Shown in pieces: positions 15,251 to 22,490 of a stretch of DNA of 22,490 nucleotides. A program made the position numbers and the translations under genes. The notes under the pieces are model-generated. The model saw only the letters and a list, made by a program, of their open reading frames with translations. It was not told the DNA's origin and did not search any database. How positions within the stretch are numbered: position 1 is the first letter of the stretch; every line of letters begins with the position of its first letter. The DNA is from Phycisphaerae bacterium. Lineage in GTDB: Bacteria; Planctomycetota; Phycisphaerae; UBA1845. The stretch covers positions 1 through 22,490 of the forward strand of contig BQJS01000063.1 in the NCBI GenBank assembly GCA_021604825.1, written 5' to 3'.

Positions 15251-16045
15251 GTGTCTGACCGTCCCTTGTTGGAATCAAAAGACCTCGTCAAGCGTTACAA
15301 CGGCCGAGCCGTGGTGAACGAGCTTGGCTTTCGTGTGTTTCCCGCCGAAATCGTCGGACTGCTAGGCCGCAACGGGGCTGGCAAGACCACGAGCTTCCGC
15401 ATGACCGTCGGCATGATCGACCCGGATGGCGGACAGGTTTTTTTCGACGGTGAAGATGTCACCGATCTGCCCATGTACAAGCGTGCCCAACGGGGCATGG
15501 GATACCTCTCCCAGGAACCGAGCGTGTTTCAGCGATTGACCGTCCGTCAAAATCTCCTGGCGATTCTCGAAACGCTCAAACATCTATCCAAATTTGAACG
15601 CAACGAGCGGGCTGACCAACTGATCGATCAATTCGGACTGACCCGCCAAGCCCACCAGGAAGCGCGAACGCTTTCCGGCGGTGAACGGCGCAAACTCGAA
15701 ATCGCTCGGGCATTGGTCACCGACCCCACGCTCATCATGCTCGACGAGCCATTCAGCGGCGTCGATCCGATTGCGGTCGAACAATTGCAGACGGAAATCC
15801 TGCGCTTGCGTGAAGAAGCCGGCATCGCCATTTTGCTGACGGATCACAACGTTCGCGAGACTCTAGCAGTCACCGACCGCAGTTACATTATCGATGACGG
15901 TAAAGAACTGCGTTCCGGTTCACCGGCAGAATTGGTGCGCGATCCGCTTGTCCGCAAAACCTATCTGGGAAGCACATTCCAAGGGGATGAATTCGACAAG
16001 CCCAAAGCACCCCCATCAAAGCGCATGGGATCCGGCGACAAGTAA
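15251..16045 (+). CDS. lptB: LPS export ABC transporter ATP-binding protein
   Basis: Cytoplasmic ATPase of the LptBFG transporter that pulls lipopolysaccharide from the inner membrane. The 264 residues show Walker A GRNGAGKTT (39-47), Q-loop Gln88 within YLSQEPSVF, the signature LSGGE (141-145), Walker B LIMLDE (161-166) and H-loop His199 in LLTDHNVRETL. The stretch LPMYKRAQRGMGYLSQEPSV and the H-loop wording are characteristic of LptB rather than of the related LivF/LivG proteins. The start is GTG 15251, supported by AGGAGA at 15237-15242 eight bases upstream. LptA, LptC, LptF and LptG genes are not in the window. It converges on the minus-strand gene at 16070, 24 bases away. Confidence 0.94.
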   Translation: MSDRPLLESKDLVKRYNGRAVVNELGFRVFPAEIVGLLGRNGAGKTTSFRMTVGMIDPDGGQVFFDGEDVTDLPMYKRAQRGMGYLSQEPSVFQRLTVRQNLLAILETLKHLSKFERNERADQLIDQFGLTRQAHQEARTLSGGERRKLEIARALVTDPTLIMLDEPFSGVDPIAVEQLQTEILRLREEAGIAILLTDHNVRETLAVTDRSYIIDDGKELRSGSPAELVRDPLVRKTYLGSTFQGDEFDKPKAPPSKRMGSGDK

Positions 16046-16069
16046 CTGGCGAAAGCGTCGCCCCAACTG

Positions 16070-16708
16070 TCACACGGCAAAAAGCCAAAGCGATATCGCC
16101 GCGACAAAGAATGCGAGCGCCAACCACCCCAGCACAGTCCGAATGCGAAGTTGAATTCTCGAAAACGGACGGTCTATCGTTTCCAATACGGTACACACGA
16201 TCCGACCGACTGGTTCAAGCCGTTCACCGATCACCGCAATTCTTCGATTGAGTTCTGCAGCCCGGTGCGACTTGGCGGATTCCTGTGCTTCAATAGCGGG
16301 CTCAGATGTCTTGGCGGCGACCAACGATTCGGTCTTGGTCGTCGAACCGGCTGCCGGAAGTGAAATAGAATTTTCAGATTTCGGCTTCGCTGAATCAGAT
16401 TTCTTGGGAAGCGATACTGAGTTGGATGAAGGGAGCTTCAGCCCTTTTCCAGGAGTCGTCTTCTTCTCGCCGCCAAGTTCCTCTGTCGCTTCGCTCAGCG
16501 CGTGCTCGGCTTCTTGCATCCGAACTTCGGTGGTGAATTCAACGCCCCCTTCATCGCCAAAGTAATCGGGATCGCTGAAATCGCCCGCAGACTCTTCGCC
16601 GATCTCATCCGAAAGCTCACTGGTCAGCGCTTCGGCTTCGGCTAAAAGCTCCCCGATCTCCTCCTCGAGAGGGTCTGGGGATGGGGCTGGGTTTTGCTCA
16701 TCGGTCAT
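16070..16708 (-). CDS. Acidic protein with C-terminal membrane anchor, unknown function
   Basis: I do not recognise it. The 212 residues divide into an acidic N-terminal third (many Glu and Asp, probably partly helical), a Ser/Lys/Pro-rich middle that is likely disordered, a basic helix at about 150-190 (AELNRRIAVIGERLEPVGRI), and one hydrophobic helix at the very C-terminus (LGWLALAFFVAAISLWLFAV). It should therefore be tail-anchored with its bulk in the cytoplasm. It is convergent with lptB and divergent from rsmE. On the minus strand AGGA lies just before its ATG and GGCGGAG a little further up. The charge pattern and codon-position behaviour favour this frame over the antisense frames. 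Confidence 0.75.
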   Translation of the reverse strand: MTDEQNPAPSPDPLEEEIGELLAEAEALTSELSDEIGEESAGDFSDPDYFGDEGGVEFTTEVRMQEAEHALSEATEELGGEKKTTPGKGLKLPSSNSVSLPKKSDSAKPKSENSISLPAAGSTTKTESLVAAKTSEPAIEAQESAKSHRAAELNRRIAVIGERLEPVGRIVCTVLETIDRPFSRIQLRIRTVLGWLALAFFVAAISLWLFAV

Positions 16709-16765
16709 GTCCTATCACTCCGCCAACACGTAAGTTATCGGAATGACGCCCGATCCAACTTGGGA

Positions 16766-16793
16766 TTGTTCAGCCGTCCAAAACCGCAATAAT
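16766..16793 (+). promoter_or_regulatory. Putative promoter of rsmE giving a leaderless message
   Basis: TTGTTC at 16766-16771 and AATAAT at 16788-16793, 16 bases apart, the same -35 and spacing as the strong promoter at 5577-5604. Transcription would start at about 16800, on or next to ATG 16801. Confidence 0.55.
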
Positions 16794-16800
16794 GGGCGTT

Positions 16801-17532
16801 ATGGCCACCCATCGCATATTTGTCCCTGATCTTTACCGTGGAATCGTCGATCTGAGCCCCAACGAAGCCCACCACACCCATGCGGTGATGCGCCTGAAAT
16901 CGGGCGATGCGGTCGAACTTTTTGACGGCAAAGGCACGGTCGGAACGGGGACGATTCAGGGGGCGAGCAAGCGCACCTGTTCGGTCGAAGTGAGCGAAAT
17001 TAAACGCGTGGAACGGTCCAGCACCAACCATCTGACGCTGGCGATGGCGATGCCCAAATCTCCGCGCCATTCATTTCTATTTGAAAAATGCACCGAGTTG
17101 GGCGTGGGCGCGATCTTGCCCGTCACGTTTGATCGAAGCGTCGTGAAAACGTCGTCGTCCGGCATCAAGAAATGGCAACGGACCATCGTCGAAGCTGCGA
17201 AGCAATGTCGCACCGCCTACCTGCCCGAAATTCTTGAGCCGCTGCGATTCAAAGACGCGGCTGGTACCATCGCCACCGACGCCATGCAACTGATCTGCGA
17301 TCCGTCTGCCAACGCAAAAGTCACCGATCAAATTCGGGCGCTAAGAGCAGGACAAAATTGCACGGTGTGGATCGGACCGGAGGGCGGAATGACAGATGCG
17401 GAAGTGGAACACCTGTCGGCGCAGGGGGCGATCAAGGTCGCCTTGGGCGCCAACATTTTGCGAATCGAAACCGCCGCCATCGCAGTTGCCGCCGTATTCG
17501 CGCTTCAAACGGATCAAAGTTTGGCGGGCTGA
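16801..17532 (+). CDS. rsmE: 16S rRNA (uracil(1498)-N3)-methyltransferase
   Basis: RsmE methylates N3 of U1498 in helix 44 of 16S rRNA in the assembled small subunit, using S-adenosylmethionine; it is a SPOUT-fold knotted enzyme acting as a dimer. Motifs are HRIFVP at the start, HHTHAVMRLKSGD, EKCTELGVGAILP, AAKQCRTAYLPE, the SAM-binding IGPEGGMTDAE, and LGANILRIETAAIAV. Length from ATG 16801 is 243 residues, normal for the family. ATG 16792 is in frame but lies inside the predicted -10 hexamer, and neither ATG has a Shine-Dalgarno, so a leaderless start at 16801 is preferred. The minus-strand gene at 16708 is divergent, 92 bases away. Confidence 0.94.
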   Translation: MATHRIFVPDLYRGIVDLSPNEAHHTHAVMRLKSGDAVELFDGKGTVGTGTIQGASKRTCSVEVSEIKRVERSSTNHLTLAMAMPKSPRHSFLFEKCTELGVGAILPVTFDRSVVKTSSSGIKKWQRTIVEAAKQCRTAYLPEILEPLRFKDAAGTIATDAMQLICDPSANAKVTDQIRALRAGQNCTVWIGPEGGMTDAEVEHLSAQGAIKVALGANILRIETAAIAVAAVFALQTDQSLAG

Positions 17533-17596
17533 TTCGCTCAATGCGGCGGTCAATTCTTGCCGAAGAACACACGAAGCGAGGCGAAACAAGGGCAAT

Positions 17597-17625
17597 TTGG
17601 CAGAAACTTGCGGCTATGCTAGGAT
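17597..17625 (+). promoter_or_regulatory. Putative promoter of tRNA-Gln
   Basis: TTGGCA at 17597-17602 and TAGGAT at 17620-17625, 17 bases apart, about 43 bases before the mature tRNA. An overlapping TATGCT (17615-17620) has a better -10 but too short a spacing. Confidence 0.45.
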
Positions 17626-17667
17626 TGTCGCGTCGTCGAAAAAAGACCGAGAAAGACAGACAACATT

Positions 17668-17740
17668 TGGCCCGTGGTGCAATTGGTAGCACGCCTGACT
17701 CTGGATCAGGAGGTTCTAGGTTCGAGCCCTAGCGGGCCAG
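17668..17740 (+). tRNA. tRNA-Gln (anticodon CUG)
   Basis: The cloverleaf folds fully: acceptor TGGCCCG/CGGGCCA, D stem GTGC/GCAC, anticodon stem CCTGA/TCAGG with loop CTCTGGA (anticodon CTG, reading CAG), a 5-base variable loop, and T stem CTAGG/CCTAG with loop TTCGAGC. The discriminator base is G. The 3' CCA is not encoded; TTT follows. A terminator begins 11 bases downstream. Confidence 0.96.
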
Positions 17741-17751
17741 TTTTAAGCAAA

Positions 17752-17789
17752 ACCCCGTTCGCCGATCAATACGGCCAACGGGGTATTTT
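17752..17789. terminator. Bidirectional intrinsic terminator
   Basis: ACCCCGTT (17752-17759) pairs with AACGGGGT (17777-17784), extended inside by GCCG/CGGC (17761-17764 and 17772-17775) around a 7-base loop. On the plus strand it is followed by ATTTTGTT and ends the tRNA transcript. On the minus strand it is followed by TTTGCTTAAAA and can end the converging threonine-catabolism cluster. Confidence 0.85.
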
Positions 17790-17822
17790 GTTGCGCATTT
17801 GATTTTGCGTGTGCGACGCGCC

Positions 17823-18329
17823 TCAACTCGCGACCGGACGACGCACCCAGTTCATGTAATCGAGTTCGACCAGACCGGCATCGACGTTTCGCAGCATGTT
17901 GACGGCTTGGGCGCGGTGGTGCGTCGAATGGATACAGCCTTGCAAGAGCATGTCGCCGAGCGTTGCCTCAAACAACTTGCCTTTTGAGTCGCGGTATTGC
18001 TGCATTTTGGTGAGCGCGGACTCAGTAAGCCCGTTCACGAACGAATCTCTGCCGCGTTTCACCTCGTCCATCCAACCCGCGATTTCCGAAACTGCCACCG
18101 GTTCACTTTCGGACGGCCAAGGTGCTTCAACATCGCCCTTCCAGCGTTTTAGCCAAGTTGATTCACCTGCCCAGATGTGCAGCAACGTTTTGCGTAGCGA
18201 ACCCCGCCCCAATGGAAAAGACCGATCGAGCGCTTCGTCGGGCAAGTTCTTGGCGGCTTGCAACACGAGCGGATTGGCAGCATCGTTGTAACCCAGCAAC
18301 GTCTTGACGCATTCAATTGTGACGCCCAT
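17823..18329 (-). CDS. DinB-family four-helix protein
   Basis: DinB/YfiT-like metalloprotein of 168 residues. The fold is suggested by the spacing of a His in the second helix (His51 in LLHIWAGESTWL) and a His-x3-His in the last one (His134 and His138 in CIHSTHHRAQAVNML), the usual metal triad. Members include thiol-dependent transferases and many proteins of unknown role, so no substrate is assigned. The start ATG 18329 is supported by GGAGA just upstream on the minus strand; the frame continues open further upstream but without a site. It is 16 bases after the HbpS/GlcG-like gene and is the last gene of the minus-strand cluster before the shared terminator. Confidence 0.85.
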   Translation of the reverse strand: MGVTIECVKTLLGYNDAANPLVLQAAKNLPDEALDRSFPLGRGSLRKTLLHIWAGESTWLKRWKGDVEAPWPSESEPVAVSEIAGWMDEVKRGRDSFVNGLTESALTKMQQYRDSKGKLFEATLGDMLLQGCIHSTHHRAQAVNMLRNVDAGLVELDYMNWVRRPVAS

Positions 18330-18345
18330 CGAATTCTCCGAAATG

Positions 18346-18750
18346 TTAGCTGACGGCAGATGCCCCTGCTGCGGCGACGGCATGGTCATTTTCGACCGAG
18401 TCGCCCGAAACGCCAATCGCTCCGATGATCGTACCGCTTGCATTCTTGATCGGTACGCCACCGGGAAACGAAATCAAACCGCCGTTGGAGTGCTCGATGT
18501 TGTAGAGCGCCCCACCGGGTTGCGAGAGTTGGCCAATGTCGCCGGAATTCATGTCGAAGTAGCGCGCGGTTCTGGCTTTCTTCATGGCGATATCGATCGA
18601 ACCCAGCCAAGCATTGTCCATGCGGGCGAACGCTTTCAAGTTCGCTCCGGCATCGACGATCGCGATATCCATTTTGACGCCAAGCTGATCTGATTTTTCA
18701 AGTGCCGCTGTCAGCGCATTTTGGGCCTGCGCCAAGGTGATGTCGTTCAT
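18346..18750 (-). CDS. HbpS/GlcG-like (DUF336) protein
   Basis: Small cytosolic protein of 134 residues in the haem-degrading/GlcG/HbpS family (Pfam PF03928 by recognition). Typical wording includes [47 protein letters not shown] and a final glycine/alanine-rich segment. Family members bind haem or act as accessory proteins next to catabolic operons; the role here is not known. The start ATG 18750 has AAAGGAAAG on the minus strand with its AAGGA core nine bases away. It follows kbl after 74 bases and precedes the DinB-like gene by 16 bases. The space before it holds a striking direct repeat (18780-18813) that may mean separate control. Confidence 0.88.
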   Translation of the reverse strand: MNDITLAQAQNALTAALEKSDQLGVKMDIAIVDAGANLKAFARMDNAWLGSIDIAMKKARTARYFDMNSGDIGQLSQPGGALYNIEHSNGGLISFPGGVPIKNASGTIIGAIGVSGDSVENDHAVAAAGASAVS

Positions 18751-18779
18751 TGCTTTCTTTCCTTTGCTATCTAATGTTC

Positions 18780-18813
18780 AACTTCCTCACGTGTTGCCCG
18801 AACTTCTTCACGT
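18780..18813. repeat. Direct repeat with 21-base period
   Basis: AACTTCCTCACGT (18780-18792) and AACTTCTTCACGT (18801-18813) agree at 12 of 13 positions, and their starts are 21 bases apart, two turns of the helix. They lie in the 74-base space between kbl and the HbpS-like gene, 30-63 bases upstream of the latter's start. Confidence 0.6.
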
Positions 18814-18824
18814 TAGAGGTCCTG

Positions 18825-20066
18825 CTATTCGCCGAACTTCGCGATGATCTGCTCGCGCGACTGATGCAGAATCCCATGTTGCTTGCCGACTTCGGTAAAC
18901 GCCTCGACAGCCCGATCGATCTGGTCAAAATCGTGTCCGGCAGAAAGCTGCACGCGAATCCGCGCTTCTCCCTTGGGCACCACCGGAAAAAAGAATCCTA
19001 TGACGTAGATTCCTTTCTGGTAGAGATCGCTTGCAAATTTCTGAGCGAGCGGCGCGTTGTACAACATGATTGGCACGATCGGATGCTCGCCCGGTTTGAT
19101 GTCGAAGCCAGCAGCCGTCATTTTCTCCCGAAAACGCTTGGTGTTGTCCTCCAGCTTGTCGCGCAGCTCCGTCGATTCCGTCAAAATCTCAAACACCTTC
19201 AACGATGCCGCAACGATGGACGGTGCCACCGAATTGCTGAACAAGTAAGGCCGCGAGCGCTGCCGCAACATGTCGATAATTTCTTGTCGCCCACTGGTGA
19301 ACCCGCCCGACGCCCCACCAAGCGCCTTGCCCAACGTGCCGGTGATGATATCCACGCGTCCCTGCACACCGCAATGCTCGATCGCACCACGCCCAGTTTT
19401 GCCCAAGAACCCCGTGCAGTGACATTCGTCAGTCATTACCAGTGCGTTGTATCGATCCGCGAGGTCGCAGATTTCGTCGAGTTTGGCGATGTCGCCGTCC
19501 ATGCTGAATGCACCATCCGTAACGATCATGCGATACCGTGCATCTTGGGCGTCAGTCAGTTGACGTTCGAGGTCGGCCATATCGGCGTGTTTGAAGATGT
19601 ACCGTTTCGCCTTGCACAGGCGCACGCCGTCGATGATGCTGGCATGGTTGAGTTGATCGGTCAGGATCGCATCTTTCGCACCGAGCAAGGGTTCAAACAC
19701 ACCACCGTTCGCGTCGAAACATGCCGCATATAGAATCGTGTCGTCGGTGCCCAGAAACTTGGCGATCTGTTTCTCCAACTCGCGATGAATGTCTTGCGTC
19801 CCGCAAATGAAGCGAACGCTGCTCAACCCGAAACCATGTGACCGCAATGCAGCCGACGCCGCTTCGATCACTTTTGGATGGCTCGACAATCCCAGATAGT
19901 TGTTCGCGCAGAAATTTAGAACTTCTTGCGGATCACTGGTTTCGGGAAATGCAACGCGGATACTTGCGGCTTGCGGTGTTTTGATCACCCGTTCCTGCTT
20001 GAACAGGCCAGCATCACGAATGCCCGACAATTCTTGCTGTAGCGCTTCCTGCATCGCCCCGTACAT
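18825..20066 (-). CDS. kbl: Glycine C-acetyltransferase (2-amino-3-ketobutyrate CoA ligase)
   Basis: PLP enzyme that cleaves 2-amino-3-oxobutanoate with CoA into glycine and acetyl-CoA, the second step of threonine breakdown after Tdh. The 413 residues compare with 398 in E. coli. Visible features are [35 protein letters not shown], the cofactor segment with Asp213 and His216 ([12 protein letters not shown], where most relatives have DDSHAVGF), and the Schiff-base Lys247 in [15 protein letters not shown]. The C-terminal part has [15 protein letters not shown] and [20 protein letters not shown] lies just before ATG 20066. tdh is 50 bases upstream in the same direction, which settles the assignment over other alpha-oxoamine synthases such as BioF. 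Confidence 0.95.
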   Translation of the reverse strand: MYGAMQEALQQELSGIRDAGLFKQERVIKTPQAASIRVAFPETSDPQEVLNFCANNYLGLSSHPKVIEAASAALRSHGFGLSSVRFICGTQDIHRELEKQIAKFLGTDDTILYAACFDANGGVFEPLLGAKDAILTDQLNHASIIDGVRLCKAKRYIFKHADMADLERQLTDAQDARYRMIVTDGAFSMDGDIAKLDEICDLADRYNALVMTDECHCTGFLGKTGRGAIEHCGVQGRVDIITGTLGKALGGASGGFTSGRQEIIDMLRQRSRPYLFSNSVAPSIVAASLKVFEILTESTELRDKLEDNTKRFREKMTAAGFDIKPGEHPIVPIMLYNAPLAQKFASDLYQKGIYVIGFFFPVVPKGEARIRVQLSAGHDFDQIDRAVEAFTEVGKQHGILHQSREQIIAKFGE

Positions 20067-20116
20067 GGCGCTTCTCCCTTAATGTTAGATGTGGACAGAG
20101 ACATGAAACGTTCTTG

Positions 20117-21250
20117 CTATCGATGCTGAACCGAACCATGATCGCTGACGTCGTCAGCCACCCGCCACGTCGACGCGACTTTGGGGGCACGTGGTGACTG
20201 GATTTCCGGAATGAGCACCAACTTGCACGCATCGCCCCGGGACAACATTTCCATCGCGTCATTGATTTCGTCAAATTTGACGGTTTTGGTGATCAACGGT
20301 GCGAGGTCCACGACTTTGTTGGCAAGCAACCAGCGGGTCTTGAACCACGTCTCGAAGATCTGGCGGCCATTCAACGCTTTGACGTTCAGGTTTTTGAAGA
20401 TCATGTTCTCGGCAATGTCGATTTCAACCGGGTCGGCTGGTATGCCGAAGAGCACAACCTTCCCGCCATGCCGCGCCGCCCGGAACGCGGTGTTGATGGC
20501 GATTGGCGATCCGCTCATCTCCAACACGATGTCAATCCCCAATCCTTGGTTGGCTTCGGTCAGACGTTCCACGACATCGCCACCCTTGGCTGGATTGAAG
20601 ACTTCCGTCGCGCCCATGGTTTTGGCCAACTGTAGGCGGTTGTCATTGATGTCGGTCGCGTAGACGTATGACGCACCGCTGGCTTTGGCGATCCCGACGC
20701 TGAACAACCCGATCGGACCGCAACCCAAGATCGCCACGCTCTTACCGGTGATGTCTTGATCGAGCGTCGCAAACACCGCGTTGCCGAAGGGCTCTTGAAT
20801 CGCGGCGATCTCCGCGCTGATCTTTTCGCGATCGTTGTGCCAGATCACTTTTTCAGGAATCGCCACGTACTCGGCGAAAGCGCCGTCAATATCAACGCCG
20901 AGGATTCGCGTTCTCGGGCAGAGATGCGCTTGACCGGTTCGACACTGATAACACATGCCACAGGTAATGTGGGACTCCGCGGAGATGAAATCACCCACGC
21001 GGCCATGCTCAACTTGCGAACCGACTTCGACGATCGTGCCCGAAAACTCATGACCAAGCGTCAACGGTGGTTTGATTCGCTGTCGACTCCACGCATCCCA
21101 TTTCCAAATGTGCAGATCGGTTCCGCAGATGCCGGCGGCTTCGACTTCGACCAGAACTTCATCGGATTTGATTGACGGAATGGGTACGTCTTCAACAGTC
21201 AGGCCGCAATCGCTTATCGTCTTACGCACGGCCCGCATTGTGGTCGGCAT
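20117..21250 (-). CDS. tdh: L-threonine 3-dehydrogenase
   Basis: Zinc- and NAD-dependent enzyme oxidising L-threonine to 2-amino-3-oxobutanoate, the substrate of Kbl. Catalytic zinc ligands are Cys42 (GICGTDLHIW), His67 and Glu68 (GHEF), with Glu153 in QEPFGNAV. The structural zinc loop is Cys97, Cys100, Cys103 and Cys111. The NAD-binding turn is GCGPIG at 176-181, with Asp200 at the end of the next strand. It has 377 residues against 341 in E. coli, including about 30 extra C-terminal residues after the usual end VLIPE, of no obvious function. The start ATG 21250 has GGGAGAAGG five bases upstream. The LolA-like gene precedes it by 33 bases. Confidence 0.96.
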   Translation of the reverse strand: MPTTMRAVRKTISDCGLTVEDVPIPSIKSDEVLVEVEAAGICGTDLHIWKWDAWSRQRIKPPLTLGHEFSGTIVEVGSQVEHGRVGDFISAESHITCGMCYQCRTGQAHLCPRTRILGVDIDGAFAEYVAIPEKVIWHNDREKISAEIAAIQEPFGNAVFATLDQDITGKSVAILGCGPIGLFSVGIAKASGASYVYATDINDNRLQLAKTMGATEVFNPAKGGDVVERLTEANQGLGIDIVLEMSGSPIAINTAFRAARHGGKVVLFGIPADPVEIDIAENMIFKNLNVKALNGRQIFETWFKTRWLLANKVVDLAPLITKTVKFDEINDAMEMLSRGDACKLVLIPEIQSPRAPKVASTWRVADDVSDHGSVQHR

Positions 21251-21283
21251 TTTTGCCTTCTCCCAAGTGGTTGGATGTTCGCT

Positions 21284-22108
21284 TTATTCGCCTGCTGGCG
21301 GTGGCCGCCTTGGTTCCGTGGTCTTATGGTACTCGTCCGTTTCCTTGGGTAAAACAAACGCGCCGTCTGGTAATTTCAGATTGATGCTTTTTTCAGTGAG
21401 GTCCTTGAAATCTGCGACCTTCAGGTTGGTGCCGGGGGCATCTTCGACCAGTATTCGCAGGGGCAAATTGAGCTTGCGGGAAACGTAGTAGTCGAGGCGG
21501 CCATAATCGCGAGCTAGAATCGATTCCTCTCTGGGCTTGCACAGCAGATGATCACAATCTTCCGGATCACCCGGCTGCGGAGGGATGAGTTTGACGGCAA
21601 AGTTTTTGAGAATCTGTTCTTTCTTCTGACCAAACGGCATCGGGAACGGAGCTTTGTCGAGGTCGAAGAAGTCGGCTTTCTCGCCGGGCTCGAGGATTTC
21701 GCGATCGATCCGATTCTTACTTTTGCTGTTGGCTTCGATCAGCCAGCGATCGCGAAACAAATACCAGACCTTGTTCTTATGCACGATGCCGTCGGCGACC
21801 ATCTTGTCAAACGAAACCAGAAACATCGGATGGGGTTCGGCGCGCTTGAATTGAATCATGCCAAATCGGGTCGTCTCAGAAATGTTCAGCGTGTCTTCCG
21901 TTTTGAATTCGACCTGGCAGCGAATCGCGTGAATGTCCTTGCCGGCTTGCTCCAGTCGATCAAGAATCGCGACAACCTCTGGGGGGGCGGATGCGTTGAC
22001 TTTAGCGCCGCCCTCGTTCGCCCCATCCTGCCCAAGCACCGCAGATGGCATGACGATCGCCAGCATGACTGCGAAACTGAAACTTCCCATCTTGACTCGG
22101 TCGAGCAT
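21284..22108 (-). CDS. Secreted LolA-like protein
   Basis: Exported protein of 274 residues. A signal peptide covers about residues 1-26 (hydrophobic SFAVMLAIVMPSAVLG). The mature part matches the outline of the LolA/LppX-like half-barrel found in many planctomycete outer-membrane lipoprotein-sorting-like proteins: a helix around DRLEQAGKDIHAIRCQVEF, then antiparallel strands (FGMIQFKRAEPHPMFLVSFD, KVWYLFRDRWLIEAN, LDYYVSRKLNLPLRILVED), ending in a Pro/Arg-rich tail. It may bind a lipid or lipoprotein, but this is by fold resemblance only. GAGGT lies just before ATG 22108. It is the first gene of the minus-strand cluster, yet has no obvious link to threonine use. Confidence 0.75.
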   Translation of the reverse strand: MLDRVKMGSFSFAVMLAIVMPSAVLGQDGANEGGAKVNASAPPEVVAILDRLEQAGKDIHAIRCQVEFKTEDTLNISETTRFGMIQFKRAEPHPMFLVSFDKMVADGIVHKNKVWYLFRDRWLIEANSKSKNRIDREILEPGEKADFFDLDKAPFPMPFGQKKEQILKNFAVKLIPPQPGDPEDCDHLLCKPREESILARDYGRLDYYVSRKLNLPLRILVEDAPGTNLKVADFKDLTEKSINLKLPDGAFVLPKETDEYHKTTEPRRPPPAGE

Positions 22109-22167
22109 TGATACCTCATTTCGCTAAATTGACGAATTGGCCCGTCTGAACATTCGCACCACGGGTG

Positions 22168-22196
22168 CTTTTATTTCATTCTCGAGCGTTGGGCAA
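22168..22196 (-). promoter_or_regulatory. Possible promoter of the minus-strand cluster
   Basis: Read on the minus strand: TTGCCC (22191-22196), 17 bases, TAAAAG (22168-22173), about 60 bases before ATG 22108. Each hexamer agrees with the consensus at four of six positions, so this is a tentative call. Confidence 0.35.
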
Positions 22197-22421
22197 GTGT
22201 CCGAGATTGTCGGCACGACTGCCCCACCGCGAGGGTACTCGTCAAAAGGTCAGTCCTACCTGCAAGTACGGCTTTGAAAAGGTGTTAGGCGCAGTGCAGA
22301 ACCAATGGCGACAGGTCCAATCTCCCACCGAAATCAAGGGTTTCTTAAAACGCAATCGCGCGTCTTGCGGACTTCCCGCGAAAACCGAAATCTCTGCACG
22401 TTTTATTCTATTGAAAGCGAT

Positions 22422-22467
22422 GCAAGAAAGAAGAAAGCACCCGACATCGTTTGAGGATGCCGGGTGC
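22422..22467 (-). terminator. Intrinsic terminator of an off-window minus-strand gene
   Basis: On the minus strand GCACCCGGCATC and GATGTCGGGTGC form a 12-pair stem with one G-U pair and a 7-base loop, followed by TTTCTTCTTTCTTGC. On the plus strand the same arms have an A-C clash and no T tract follows, so the signal works only leftward. It implies a gene or RNA ending just beyond the right edge. Confidence 0.75.
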
Positions 22468-22490
22468 CTTCCGGAGGGGAAAGAAGCACC

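Larger units (their letters stand above)
22109..22490. other. 382-base gap upstream of the minus-strand cluster
   Basis: No gene is visible in either direction. The left end should hold the promoter of the LolA-like gene and the right end a terminator for a gene outside the window. A small stem GCACC/GGTGC (22156-22168) followed by TTTTATTT on the plus strand has no plus-strand gene to serve. I see nothing else in 22215-22420. Confidence 0.5.

Noticed and set aside
16048..16062. Hairpin GGCGA/TCGCC between lptB and the convergent gene
   Set aside because: Five pairs and no T run on either side; too weak to call a terminator.
18750..19733. 327-codon plus-strand open frame opposite kbl
   Set aside because: Overlaps kbl, whose motifs are unmistakable; the other frame is His/Arg-rich text without a ribosome site.
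22156..22172. Plus-strand terminator GCACC/GGTGC plus TTTT
   Set aside because: The stem has only five pairs and no plus-strand gene is present to its left; it overlaps the likely promoter of the minus-strand cluster.
1..22490. CRISPR array, insertion sequence or prophage
   Set aside because: No regularly spaced repeats, no transposase or integrase motifs, and no att-like duplications next to the tRNA gene were seen.

Overview
The window looks like a housekeeping segment of a planctomycete-type chromosome (Planctomycetota, possibly Phycisphaerae; inferred from gene families and style, not from a marker gene). Pointers are a signal peptidase I with a Cys4 zinc-ribbon-like loop and a very large insertion, a split System II cytochrome c maturation pair with oversized soluble domains, LptB (so a lipopolysaccharide-type envelope), several lipoproteins, and an excisionase-like helix-turn-helix protein tethered to the membrane. 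No integrase, transposase, phage gene or CRISPR array is visible. All genes appear intact except pgk, which is cut by the left edge.

Left part, plus strand (1-5511): the 3' part of pgk, then rpe and accD (central carbon metabolism and the first step of fatty acid synthesis); two unrelated secreted lipoproteins, each behind its own promoter with an inverted repeat nearby; and a crotonase-fold protein that lacks the usual catalytic acids.

Middle, plus strand (5577-14824): a consensus promoter drives a small one-helix membrane protein and the membrane-tethered HTH protein. An OmpA-type peptidoglycan-binding lipoprotein follows. Then come resB and ccsA, which together ligate haem to exported cytochromes c, and lepB. 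The spaces before ompA and resB are rich in potential RNA stem-loops.

Right part (14825-22490): a 426-base gap with DnaA-box-like sites, lptB, a convergent gene for an acidic tail-anchored protein, the rRNA methyltransferase gene rsmE (probably leaderless), and tRNA-Gln(CUG) closed by a bidirectional terminator. From there to the right edge a minus-strand cluster reads a LolA-like secreted protein, tdh, kbl, an HbpS/GlcG-like protein and a DinB-like protein. tdh and kbl form the classical threonine-to-glycine plus acetyl-CoA route and share the same strong Shine-Dalgarno GGGAGAAG. The right edge holds an intrinsic terminator for a minus-strand gene outside the window.

No clearly new multi-gene system is evident. 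The best leads are the HTH/membrane module, the remodelled signal peptidase, the catalytic-residue-poor crotonase, and several unexplained dyads and RNA-like structures between genes.
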